A DNA stretch of 64,000 nt, taken from NCBI RefSeq assembly GCF_026460885.1, contig NZ_JAOVZW010000031.1:23969-87968 (forward strand), read 5' to 3'. Of the stretch, positions 17,972 to 26,046 are shown piece by piece. The notes below the pieces were generated by a model. It saw only the letters and a list, made by a program, of their open reading frames with translations, ran no database searches and was not told the DNA's origin. The DNA is from Chryseobacterium formosum (GTDB lineage Bacteria > Bacteroidota > Bacteroidia > Flavobacteriales > Weeksellaceae). Both the position numbers and the translations under genes were made by a program. The number at the start of each line of letters is the position of its first letter. The stretch's first letter is position 1.

Positions 17972-18679
17972 ATGAAAATAACCGTTGAAAATACTAATTG
18001 TGATTTTGAAAACACCTATTTAATTAATGAACATGCAACTAGCTATATAAATTTTACATTTGAATTTGCAAAAATTGTTAGTAGACAGTCAAAAAAAATA
18101 ATTCAAGAGAATTTTATAAAAGAGATAAAATCTGAACTTAAAAAATACACTTGGATAATAATTAGTGACGTACAACTTGAAATATATTGGTATCTAAATG
18201 CTGTAGAAAGGCAAGAAACAGATAAAATTGGTGATCTTGACAATATTACCAAACCTGTGATTGATTCATTCATAGGTGTTGACGGTTTAATTGTTGATGA
18301 TTCACAAATTGCTTCGATGAATACTTTATGGATGTCAAGAAATGACTTAATAGAAGATAATGTTGTTAAAATTAAATTCACTTTTAATAATGACTTTTCT
18401 TTAAAAAAGGAAAATTTGTTTTTTGTTCTTTATTCAGCACCTATGTGTACTCCAATAAATATTGATTTAAATGATAAAGAGCAAATAAAAAATATTTTGA
18501 ATCTTTTCGAATTTAAATCTAAAATGATTGATTTCGCTAGCGCTTTTAAAGAGAATGGAGCAAACATAGATAGATATTTATTAGTATCTGAATGGCATTT
18601 TCATAGGACAAGATTATCTGGTTTTCCAAATAAAATGATTTACACAATTGAACAATTAGAACAATTAGCCAAAAATTAA
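17972..18679 (+). CDS. RusA-like endonuclease domain protein
   Basis: 235 residues. The central part carries the RusA family signature: DLDNITKPVIDSFIG (about 87-101) and GLIVDDSQIASM (about 105-116). The spaced acidic residues bind the metals that cut Holliday junctions in RusA. RusA proteins are usually about 120 residues, so this one has roughly 85 extra N-terminal residues with an unusual start and a C-terminal extension of about 100 residues that I do not recognise. It is the first gene after groEL in an insert bounded by a duplicated groEL 3' end. Codon use is more AT-rich than in groEL. It could act in recombination of a mobile element or in defence; neither is shown. Confidence 0.78.
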   Translation: MKITVENTNCDFENTYLINEHATSYINFTFEFAKIVSRQSKKIIQENFIKEIKSELKKYTWIIISDVQLEIYWYLNAVERQETDKIGDLDNITKPVIDSFIGVDGLIVDDSQIASMNTLWMSRNDLIEDNVVKIKFTFNNDFSLKKENLFFVLYSAPMCTPINIDLNDKEQIKNILNLFEFKSKMIDFASAFKENGANIDRYLLVSEWHFHRTRLSGFPNKMIYTIEQLEQLAKN

Positions 18680-18742
18680 TAAAACGGCTAACCTCGGTTT
18701 GCCATAATAGCCGGTTAGGGTACAAAATTCAATATTAATAAA

Positions 18743-19417
18743 ATGGGTCTATTCAAATTTAAAAGCGCTAAAACAATAGAAGATCTTACACGAGATATTC
18801 AAACAATGATGAATGATGAAATTTGGTTTTCTGGAATTGAATATTTAAATGATCCTTTTGAGAAAGTTTATTCTACTAAAACTTTCGAAGAATATGAAAG
18901 TTCTGACCAAGTTGTAACTGATTTTTTTATTCCACATCAAAAAAATGTAGACGAATATTTTAATAAAGTTGGAATTTTATCAGTATGCGAAGAGAATACA
19001 AATCTTGTAATGTGGAGTCATTATTCAGATAATCACAAAGGTTATTGTATTGAATATAATTTTGATTCAAATATCATAAATAAATTAAATTTTGAAAATG
19101 ATGATGAAGTTTTTTTAATGGATGTAGAGTATAAAGATACGCCGATAGATTTTCTTTCACTACCATCTAATTTTCAATTTTACTTAAGGAGAAAAAGCAA
19201 ATTATGGGAATATGAAAATGAACTCCGATATATTTCCTCAAAAAAGGGATTACATAAAATCCCGTCAGACGCTATTAAAGCAATATATTTAGGAGCTAGT
19301 ATTAATGAAATTGTTAAACAGACTATTCTCAAACTATGCACAGATAAAAAAATAAATCTTTATCAAAGTACAGTTTCAAAAAATTCATATGCTTTAATAT
19401 TCGAAAAAATATTGTAA
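18743..19417 (+). CDS. DUF2971-domain protein
   Basis: 224 residues. The short N-terminal block (LFKFKSAKTIEDL, DEIWFSGIEYLNDPFE) and the central NLVMWSHYSDNHKGYCIEY followed by YKDTPIDF and WEYENELRYI are the recognisable DUF2971 pattern. Function is unknown. Members turn up in mobile and accessory regions next to defence genes, by general knowledge. It stands 63 bp after the RusA-like gene and may share its transcript. It is followed by a hairpin terminator. Nothing suggests export or membrane insertion. Confidence 0.82.
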   Translation: MGLFKFKSAKTIEDLTRDIQTMMNDEIWFSGIEYLNDPFEKVYSTKTFEEYESSDQVVTDFFIPHQKNVDEYFNKVGILSVCEENTNLVMWSHYSDNHKGYCIEYNFDSNIINKLNFENDDEVFLMDVEYKDTPIDFLSLPSNFQFYLRRKSKLWEYENELRYISSKKGLHKIPSDAIKAIYLGASINEIVKQTILKLCTDKKINLYQSTVSKNSYALIFEKIL

Positions 19418-19434
19418 TTAATCCTCCTCCGCTG

Positions 19435-19460
19435 CCGCACGAATCTCTTCGTGTGGCTTT
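19435..19460 (+). terminator. Hairpin terminator after DUF2971 gene (copy A of a recurring hairpin repeat)
   Basis: CCGCACGA and TCGTGTGG pair around ATCTCT, followed by CTTTT. The surrounding words CTCCGCTGCCGCACGAATC...TTCGTGTGG resemble segments at about 25256-25295 and 27633-27670. Confidence 0.65.
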
Positions 19461-19510
19461 TGTATAAAAAACAACCTTTATTCAAAAAAGTTTAATTTCT
19501 GACATCCGAT

Positions 19511-19533
19511 GTCGCGGATTTGCAATCCGTGAC
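19511..19533. repeat. REP-like palindrome
   Basis: GTCGCGGATT and AATCCGTGAC pair with one wobble around TGC. Similar CGGATTTGCAATCCG palindromes are common dispersed elements in Bacteroidota intergenic DNA, as far as I recall. It lies just upstream of the kelch gene. Confidence 0.6.
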
Positions 19534-19597
19534 TTTTCCCTATATTTAAAACATATATTTCCACACAGAAAATCAATTAAACCAAACCTCCACACCT

Positions 19598-20524
19598 TTG
19601 AAAACAAAAGTATTACTCCTTTCACTTTTCGGTTTTTGTTTAGCCAATGCACAAACCTTAAATTTTAAACATCTTTCGGATATGTCTGTGAGAAGAGGAG
19701 CGGTAAGCAGTACCATTGCAGTTGACAATATCTATGTGAGCAACGGCTACAAAGATTCGGATGGTAATGCTACTATTATTGAGAAATACAGTATTAAAGA
19801 TAACCGCTGGAGTGTCATCAATTCTACTCTGGTTCCTAAAAGATTCGCCAATTCGGAGACTTACGGTAATAAAATTTATATTTTTAACGGTTGGGGAAAC
19901 AGCCATCTTGAAATTATAGATCTTGAAACTCATAAAAAAACGAAGGGAGCTGTTAACCGTGCCTACACAGGAAATGCAGGTTCTGCGATTCATAACGGAA
20001 AAATATATACGTTCGGAGGAAGTGGGTTAAACAATGCCGCCACCACAGTATTTTCTGATCGATTTCAATATTATGACATTGCTTCAGACACATGGCACAC
20101 TTTACCGAATATGCCAACAGCCAGAGAAGCAAGAGGCAAAATTGTAAATGATAAACTTTATGTTATTGGTGGTTTTAACGGCACCTCATCCCGTCTGGTC
20201 AACGTGTTCGATCTCAATAAAAATGAGTGGACTGAGCAATATACAATGCCCGCTGCGATATCCGGTCATTCATTAGCGGTATCTGGCACTAAGATTTTTA
20301 TCGCAGGCGGTTATAATAATCAAAATTTTCTTGCCTATTTTGATACAGAAACCAACAAGCTGCATAAGTTATCATCCAATATGACTCCCAGAAGACATGC
20401 TGCTGCGGAAATATACAACAATAAATTATACATCATGGGTGGAAGTACAGCATCCTCAACCAAATCAGCTATTAAAAGCATCCAAGTTGCAGATATTAGC
20501 GATGAAGAGCTTTCCGATAAATAA
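19598..20524 (+). CDS. Secreted kelch-repeat beta-propeller protein, C-terminus interrupted by a stop
   Basis: Translation from the TTG at 19598 gives a signal peptide (KTKVLLLSLFGFCLANAQ), and no ATG is available upstream of it. The remaining residues contain about five kelch units with the usual IYVIGG-type glycine pairs: KIYTFGGSG, KLYVIGGFNGTSSRL, KIFIAGGYNN and KLYIMGGSTAS. Kelch propellers bind proteins or glycans. The TAA at 20522 is followed in the same frame by 34 further plausible codons up to a TAA at 20627, so the gene may be a nonsense-truncated version of a slightly longer one. It lies inside the insert bounded by the two groEL 3' ends. Confidence 0.78.
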   Translation: MKTKVLLLSLFGFCLANAQTLNFKHLSDMSVRRGAVSSTIAVDNIYVSNGYKDSDGNATIIEKYSIKDNRWSVINSTLVPKRFANSETYGNKIYIFNGWGNSHLEIIDLETHKKTKGAVNRAYTGNAGSAIHNGKIYTFGGSGLNNAATTVFSDRFQYYDIASDTWHTLPNMPTAREARGKIVNDKLYVIGGFNGTSSRLVNVFDLNKNEWTEQYTMPAAISGHSLAVSGTKIFIAGGYNNQNFLAYFDTETNKLHKLSSNMTPRRHAAAEIYNNKLYIMGGSTASSTKSAIKSIQVADISDEELSDK

Positions 20525-20644
20525 ACCAATGAAGATGTATTTAAATCAAAAGTTTATACCAATGCCCACAGAAATGGTTTCATGATCAGCAATAAAATTA
20601 ATAGCAATCAGTTTGAATACACTGTTTAAAAGATAGGTGGAAAA

Positions 20645-20776
20645 GAAGCAGGTATCATCAACCCTATAAAAGTAACAAGAGTTGCCCTTGAAAACGCAGC
20701 TTCTGTTTCTTGAATACTATTGACAACTGAATGTGTAATCACTGAAGTGAAAAGCGCAGAACCGGGAATGATATAA
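20645..20776 (+). pseudogene. Decayed copy of the groEL 3' end
   Basis: Positions 20645-20763 align without gaps to 17685-17803 in groEL, with 11 differences in 119 bases by my count. A 27-base in-frame deletion follows (loss of the GGM-tail codons), then GGGAATGAT-TAA as in groEL. An in-frame TGA replaces a glycine codon (SVSG becomes SVS-stop). The trailer (GTGT-GCTGAGACAA, then a CCGCTC hairpin) also matches groEL's, so homology continues to about 20815. No upstream groEL sequence is present. It marks the right end of a 2.9 kb insert after groEL. Confidence 0.88.
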
Positions 20777-20809
20777 CAGCGTGTAGCTGAGACAAAATAA
20801 ATTTAAAAC

Positions 20810-20836
20810 CGCTCAGATTTTTTTGAGCGATTTTTT
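20810..20836 (+). terminator. Hairpin terminator after the groEL fragment
   Basis: CGCTCA and TGAGCG pair around GATTTTTT and are followed by a T-run. The right half TTTTTGAGCGATTTTT is then repeated once. It corresponds in position to the groEL terminator. Confidence 0.6.
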
Positions 20837-20937
20837 TGAGCGATTTTTTGTTCATAAAAAATCTAATATAAATAGTAAAATCATAAATATTTTTTTATGT
20901 AATTATTTAAAAGAGCTTTAAAATTTATATCTGAGTA

Positions 20938-22686
20938 ATGTATAAATTTGTTGTTGCTGTAATTTATAACAGATATATGCAAACAGAAAAAATACTGAAA
21001 TTTTATTGGAACATTTTTCTTTCTCACGTTTGTGAGTTCCATCCGATTGAAAAAGAAATCATAGAAAAATACGAGTACGAGCTGAATTGGCATTCAATAA
21101 GCAAAAACAAAGTACTCTCCTGGGATACAGATTTCCTGACAAAATATGAAAACCGTTTTACGTGGCACGAACTGGCTTGGAATGAATCCATCTTATGGAG
21201 TGTAGAAAAAATTGATAAATTCAAAAAACGATTAGATTGGTATTATCTGGGACGTAATAAAAAACTGCCGGTAACCGAAGATTTTATCATCAAATATGCA
21301 AAAAAATTACTTTTCATTATTGAAAATAATGAGTGTATTACTAAAGATTTAATTGAAAAATATAAAATAACGACCATTGCGAAAAGTACATTCGACAGTC
21401 AAAATATAAAAGAGTACAATGACAGTGATTTTGATGAGGTGTTTAATGCGTATACCTTTCATCATAATCAAAAACTGATTTACGAAAAAGTATTTTTGCC
21501 GATCATCAATGAACATTCACTCGAAAAGATATTTGAGGATAAAATTGATTATAGTCAGCGGTACTACTTTTTGGAGCCTATAAAAAATGACATTCATGGC
21601 TTAACACCCGAATTTGAAGCAAATGATCCTAAGATCTTCAGAGAATTCCGCGAAAAGACCGAGCCTTTTGCCATTGATACTTTGATAACCTTAGTAAACG
21701 GTTCTCTACAGGAAGGACCAAACAGATTATATGAAGTTCCGAGATTTACTAATTTTTCCGGCTGTAATTCCCTGCTTGTCAGCGAAAATGTAAAAAAAGT
21801 TCTTGAACAGTATCAACTCCCCGAACACATCTTTCACGAAATAAACCTTGTTCCCAAAAAACTGAAAACAGATACCAAATTCTTTGTCTTACAGCTTGCT
21901 TACGACACTTTGAACAGAGATTTGGTTTACGAGAACAATTCTTTCTATTTCTCATTATACAAATATTTAGATGAAAAAGGTGGATTTGGAGCCATTGAGG
22001 AAGAAATAAAGAATGAATCTGATCGCAATGCAGTCAAAAAGAAAATAGCTGAAATGTACTCCCGAAGAAATGCTCTAATACAGCCGGACAGATTCATATT
22101 AAATTCAGACTTCGACTTATATTCATATTCGTTTAGAGAAATCATCATTAATCAATATCTGAAAGATGCTTTGGAGAAAAATTTCCCGGGGCAGATGCAG
22201 TTTAGTGCGGCTCAATTACTGAATATCACAATTGATCAAGAGAAATATGACCGTAAGAAAAATCAGGAGGCAAAGACTGAGATTTCTCCCCAATTATTGT
22301 ACAGCGAATCTGAAGATTACAAATTCTTTCTGGCTAAACGTAACAGATTAGAAAATTCTGATCCGCCCACCAATTTTTCAGAAAATTCAAAAGATAAATT
22401 CACAAAAAAGGAAACTGCATTGAATGTTCTGTTTCCGGATGAGTTCAAAGAGAACTTTTTGAATAAGAAAATCAAGGTCAGAGGCTACAAAATGTTAGCT
22501 GTTTCAAATTTTTATCTGCAGAACGAATGGGCGGAAAGATATCCAGAAACTTATAAATCGGTAGCAATTGCTGAAAACGGAATTGGAGATTCAATTAATC
22601 TAATACTTGAAAAAGACAGTGATCATAAACTTCAAAACGGACTTTTTGAGTTTTTTCATGAGACAGGAGAATATAAAGAAATATAA
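20938..22686 (+). CDS. Large hypothetical protein with tandem W/Y-rich repeats, Imm11-like middle and SUKH-like C-terminus
   Basis: 582 residues; a start at 20977 (MQTEKILKFYW) is also possible. Residues about 45-140 contain four copies of a motif of roughly 25 residues of the form W-x-x-L-(A/S)-x-N-x-x-L-x-W-x-x-x-x-(I/L)-x-K-(Y/F). Copies include WHSISKNKVLSWDTDFLTKY and WHELAWNESILWSVEKIDKF. The middle (about 230-425) has NSLLVSENVKKVLEQYQLPE and IINQYLKDALEKNFPGQ, which resemble Imm11/DUF1629 immunity proteins. The end (about 495-582: FPDEFKENFLNKKI, YKSVAIAENGIGDSINLIL) resembles a SUKH domain. These matches are by eye. It heads the long plus-strand array and starts about 160 bp after the groEL fragment. 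Confidence 0.72.
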   Translation: MYKFVVAVIYNRYMQTEKILKFYWNIFLSHVCEFHPIEKEIIEKYEYELNWHSISKNKVLSWDTDFLTKYENRFTWHELAWNESILWSVEKIDKFKKRLDWYYLGRNKKLPVTEDFIIKYAKKLLFIIENNECITKDLIEKYKITTIAKSTFDSQNIKEYNDSDFDEVFNAYTFHHNQKLIYEKVFLPIINEHSLEKIFEDKIDYSQRYYFLEPIKNDIHGLTPEFEANDPKIFREFREKTEPFAIDTLITLVNGSLQEGPNRLYEVPRFTNFSGCNSLLVSENVKKVLEQYQLPEHIFHEINLVPKKLKTDTKFFVLQLAYDTLNRDLVYENNSFYFSLYKYLDEKGGFGAIEEEIKNESDRNAVKKKIAEMYSRRNALIQPDRFILNSDFDLYSYSFREIIINQYLKDALEKNFPGQMQFSAAQLLNITIDQEKYDRKKNQEAKTEISPQLLYSESEDYKFFLAKRNRLENSDPPTNFSENSKDKFTKKETALNVLFPDEFKENFLNKKIKVRGYKMLAVSNFYLQNEWAERYPETYKSVAIAENGIGDSINLILEKDSDHKLQNGLFEFFHETGEYKEI

Positions 22687-22704
22687 AGCTAAGTAACCAT
22701 TGTA

Positions 22705-23361
22705 ATGAATATTTATCAGACAGACCATACAAAAACACCAGAAATTTTCACTCTCATTAAAGAGAATAAAAACGAAGATGCTAAAAGCTATTTAAAGCAA
22801 AACCCATCCGAAATATTTCTTAAAGGCTGGATGGATGATACCCCTTTGCATATTGCTTCGTTAAGCGGGAACTTTGAAATGGTGAAATATTTGGTCGAAA
22901 ACGGGACTAAAGTAAATGCCGAAAATAGAACGAAATTTATAACACCTTTATGCTGGGCAGACAACTTGGAAATAGCTCAATTTCTTCTTGATCATAGAGC
23001 AACAATGAATGATTATGAACTTTATTTAGCAACAAGCCGGGATAAAGTTGATATTGTTGACTTACTGTTATCTAAAGGAGCAAAAATTGACAATATTGAA
23101 CCTCAATATTTAGCATGTAAGAGCATCCAATGTATAAAAATTTATCTTGAGTACAACATAAAAATAGATGGCTGTGATAAATTCAAAAACAACCTATTAC
23201 ATAAATTATCTTGGCTTGACCTTCCGGAAGTTTTTGACTTTGCCTACAACAATGGCTGTCCCTGGCAAAAAGATATCAGCGGTCGGACACCTTATTACAA
23301 AGCTAAACAAGGACGACGTGAAAATATATTGAAGTATTTAAGGAAAAGTATTCAGATTTGA
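22705..23361 (+). CDS. Ankyrin-repeat protein, possible immunity protein
   Basis: 218 residues with about five ankyrin-type repeats, clearest at MDDTPLHIASLSGNFEMVKYLVENGTKVNAENR and weaker in the following units (TPLCWADNLEIAQFLLD, VDIVDLLLSKGAKIDN, LLHKLSWLDLPEVFDFAYN). Repeats of this kind mediate protein-protein binding and are frequent among immunity proteins of polymorphic toxin systems. It follows the 582-residue gene after 18 bp and overlaps the next gene by four bases, so the three are probably one transcript. No signal peptide is seen. Confidence 0.8.
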   Translation: MNIYQTDHTKTPEIFTLIKENKNEDAKSYLKQNPSEIFLKGWMDDTPLHIASLSGNFEMVKYLVENGTKVNAENRTKFITPLCWADNLEIAQFLLDHRATMNDYELYLATSRDKVDIVDLLLSKGAKIDNIEPQYLACKSIQCIKIYLEYNIKIDGCDKFKNNLLHKLSWLDLPEVFDFAYNNGCPWQKDISGRTPYYKAKQGRRENILKYLRKSIQI

Positions 23362-24317
23362 TATCGCATCAGACTATAAACGTCCCGACAGATAATTACG
23401 AATTCGAAAGCGTGTTTTTTCTTAAACAAAGTTTAATTAGCTCGAATTGTTCTATTGGCTTAAGTAATAATAAACTTATAAAGTATGTATTAGATAATGA
23501 AGAACTTCGAATTGACAGAATTGCAGCAATAGATATTTCACACAGTAGGAATTTCAGCTTTGATAAAAATGGCAATATAGTAATCCCAACGGCAGACAAT
23601 AAGATACTAATAGTTGACCAAATTACATTCCAACTACTATATTCAATTGAACTTGAAAACGGCTTAGACCTAGACCAGATTGAATATTTACCGCTAAAAA
23701 AAATATTTATCGGAAGTTCTCAAAAGCGTGAATTGGTCTTGCTTTCAGAAGATTATAAGATCATTAAGAGATCTGAAGCGGAATACGGAACTATTCGAAC
23801 CAAAATAAGTCAGGATAACAGTCTGGTTTCATTTTTAAGCTATGATCAGGAAACATTCTATACGCTATACAAAATTGATGATGATTTAAACATTTCATAT
23901 ATTGATAGTTTTTTCAAAGATTGGAATAATGCTTCAAGTGGTTTTAGCTTCTATCAAAATGATTTTGCTGTTTCATTTCCTTATGTCGTAGAATATTATT
24001 CTTTTAAGAAAGGAAAACCAAAAAAACTGTGGAAAATTGACATCTCAAAATATCAATCGAAACATAATCACAGCTGTTTATCAATTATAGACGATAATAC
24101 AATTGTTGTTGGAAAAGGAAAAATGCTATTGATTATTGACATCTTTCATCAAATTATAAATTATGAGCTGAAATTAGAGTTATCTGCTGAAATAAAAGAC
24201 CTATATTTAGATAGAGACAAAGAAAAGCTACTTATTTCTACAGATAAAGAACTCAAAGTGATACGACTAAAAGAAAAAAACTGGGCACAACAAGGTATTA
24301 TCAAATTCAAGAGTTAA
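23358..24317 (+). CDS. Cytosolic beta-propeller-like hypothetical protein
   Basis: 319 residues starting at a TTG (23358) that overlaps the stop of the ankyrin gene, which implies translational coupling. The sequence is a series of short beta strands with recurring patterns such as FDKNGNIVIPTADNKILIVDQI, KKIFIGSSQKRELVLLSEDY, and DNTIVVGKGKMLLIIDIFHQ. That is the look of a WD40/PQQ-like propeller of five to six blades. I cannot name the family. The next possible ATG is far inside, so TTG seems the real start. Position in the array suggests a binding protein, possibly immunity-related. Confidence 0.72.
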   Translation: MISHQTINVPTDNYEFESVFFLKQSLISSNCSIGLSNNKLIKYVLDNEELRIDRIAAIDISHSRNFSFDKNGNIVIPTADNKILIVDQITFQLLYSIELENGLDLDQIEYLPLKKIFIGSSQKRELVLLSEDYKIIKRSEAEYGTIRTKISQDNSLVSFLSYDQETFYTLYKIDDDLNISYIDSFFKDWNNASSGFSFYQNDFAVSFPYVVEYYSFKKGKPKKLWKIDISKYQSKHNHSCLSIIDDNTIVVGKGKMLLIIDIFHQIINYELKLELSAEIKDLYLDRDKEKLLISTDKELKVIRLKEKNWAQQGIIKFKS

Positions 24318-24394
24318 CAGCTTCAATTTTTTGAATACTAAAAATGCCAACAATCACAACCTTGGCAATAATATAAACAAAAATAACAATACAA

Positions 24395-25129
24395 ATGGGA
24401 TATTGGTGCACGCTACATTTATTCGACGATAAAAAATTTTATAAAGAAATTGTTCCTACGTTAAAAGGAGAAACAGGAGACTTAACCGCTGATTGTCAGG
24501 AATTCTTAAAGTCTCATGTTACCGGAAGTACTTTGCATTTGTCTAAACAGGAATTAGAAAAACTTGTTAATGAAACTATTGGAAATATTGTTTCCATATC
24601 AAACTCATTTGACAAAACTTTTAAAATAAATAGCGAACATCAAAAAATAGGAGATTATAATGATCAGATAGATTTTTTAAATAACTTAGACATACATTAT
24701 CATTTTTGTAAGTTTTTTGAGTTTTATATCTTTAAGACCTGTGCCGATTTTTTTCCACATTTACCCCTTGGAAAAGGTGGAATAATGCGACAATTTGAAC
24801 TATCTCAAGAAACGTTTTTCTTTTCAATCGTCGGAGACCTTGATGATTGGAACCCTTCTTTTCAGTATGCTGGAATGGGCATTGCCAATTGGCTAACTCA
24901 TGAAGATGTTCAATATCTTTACCTGGACAAGGAGAATTTGACTCATGATGATGATTCATTAGGGGAGGAATTTCTTTCACTTCTTGAAATTGCACATAGT
25001 AACGAAATTGGCTTTATTACAGGTGTTGATATGAGAGAAAATATATTGGAATTGCTACCTAATAATAAGATCGTAAAACCTGAGACCTGGAAATTGGAAA
25101 ATTCCTCTGAATTAATATGGAAAAGATAA
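24395..25129 (+). CDS. Hypothetical protein (244 aa) in the accessory array
   Basis: I do not recognise it. It starts MGYWCTLHLFDDKKFYKEIV, is acidic, has no signal peptide or membrane segment, and contains several aromatic clusters (IHYHFCKFFEFYIFKTCADFF; FSIVGDLDDWNPSFQYAG). It is separated from the propeller gene by 77 bp. Size, acidic character and location match the small single-domain immunity-like proteins around it, but that is inference only. Confidence 0.68.
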   Translation: MGYWCTLHLFDDKKFYKEIVPTLKGETGDLTADCQEFLKSHVTGSTLHLSKQELEKLVNETIGNIVSISNSFDKTFKINSEHQKIGDYNDQIDFLNNLDIHYHFCKFFEFYIFKTCADFFPHLPLGKGGIMRQFELSQETFFFSIVGDLDDWNPSFQYAGMGIANWLTHEDVQYLYLDKENLTHDDDSLGEEFLSLLEIAHSNEIGFITGVDMRENILELLPNNKIVKPETWKLENSSELIWKR

Positions 25130-25265
25130 ACTGATCTGTCTCATTTACAATAAAGATGGCCCATGTGGATGTCGATTTAATAAAAAATAAAACCATGAAT
25201 TCTATAAAAAATAATTATCATCCTTCAAAAGATTCTAAGCTGAATGAGCTTGAGTACCTCTGCTA

Positions 25266-25287
25266 CCGCACAAATCCTTTCGTGTGG
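25266..25287. repeat. Hairpin repeat, copy B
   Basis: CCGCAC...CTTTCGTGTGG forms a short imperfect hairpin inside the leader of the following lipoprotein gene. The longer segment CCTCTGCTACCGCACAAATC followed by CTTTCGTGTGG closely resembles the terminator hairpin at 19435 and a segment at 27633. Confidence 0.55.
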
Positions 25288-25311
25288 ATTGGTAAAACAA
25301 AATTTCACTTT

Positions 25312-25770
25312 ATGATCAAACTCCAAATTCTGACAACCCTAATTTTACTTCTCTTTCTAACCAACTGCAAAAACTCAGAAACCATGAAATACACAGTCGG
25401 TCAAGAATGGAATTACAAAACCCGAAAAGGAGAAGAAAACTCTACCCTAAAAATTTTAAAAATAGAAGAATATCCAACACATGGAAAGGTTATTCACATC
25501 TCGATTGGTAATTTAAAAGTGGGAAACCCTAATGTGGAAAAAGGTTTTGCAAAAGAATTCACGCACATTCCAATTACTGAAAAAGCATTAGATAAAAGTG
25601 TTACTGAATTAAAAAACGAAAAAGTAAATCTTCCCAATAAAATTGACGGCTACGATTACTGGAAAAAAGAATTTGATCTAGGAATCGCTGGAGTTTTTTC
25701 AATCTCTGTCTCTGAAATTGTGGATTTAATGGAAGAGTCAATCATCACTGGAAACTGTGTTGTGGAGTAA
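25312..25770 (+). CDS. Small hypothetical lipoprotein
   Basis: Starting at the ATG at 25312, a 152-residue product begins MIKLQILTTLILLLFLTNCKNSE. This is a lipoprotein signal with the lipobox LTNC, so the cysteine should be acylated. The frame is open from 25156, but that extension runs through the hairpin repeat B and has no coding character. The mature part (YTVGQEWNYKTRKGEENSTL and following) is a compact, Lys-rich, beta-like domain I cannot assign; YTVGQEW-type openings are common in small Bacteroidota lipoproteins. It could be a periplasmic immunity protein. Confidence 0.75.
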   Translation: MIKLQILTTLILLLFLTNCKNSETMKYTVGQEWNYKTRKGEENSTLKILKIEEYPTHGKVIHISIGNLKVGNPNVEKGFAKEFTHIPITEKALDKSVTELKNEKVNLPNKIDGYDYWKKEFDLGIAGVFSISVSEIVDLMEESIITGNCVVE

Positions 25771-25782
25771 ATTCCTCCCCTC

Positions 25783-25815
25783 TATGCTGGTACGAGTACC
25801 TCGCTTGTACTATAA
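25783..25815. repeat. Hairpin repeat, variant D
   Basis: Just after the lipoprotein stop, GTACGAG and CTTGTAC flank TACCTCG in a context CCTCCCCTCTATGCTG... . It resembles the CTCC-GCT-hairpin segments A to C in layout, though less closely in sequence. Confidence 0.4.
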
Positions 25816-26046
25816 TAAAAAGTATTACATTCAGTTTTCAAAATAAAAACACGCTGTGGCAGATACATAATCCATTATTTTTAACACATTATACGTCTGC
25901 GCTATTAAGTTCAAAATAATGTGTATATAATGAAAACAATGTGTAAATTTGAAGCCACTCAACAACCTGTGAATAAAAAAATAATTAAATAAAACTATGA
26001 CCAAACAATTAAAGTTTGCAGTTGTACTTTTAGTTACAATTAAAGC

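Noticed and set aside
17972..18679. Integrase for the insert after groEL
   Set aside because: The gene has RusA-type acidic motifs, not tyrosine or serine recombinase motifs.
25156..25311. N-terminal extension of the lipoprotein gene
   Set aside because: It spans hairpin repeat B, and the downstream ATG gives a perfect lipoprotein signal.
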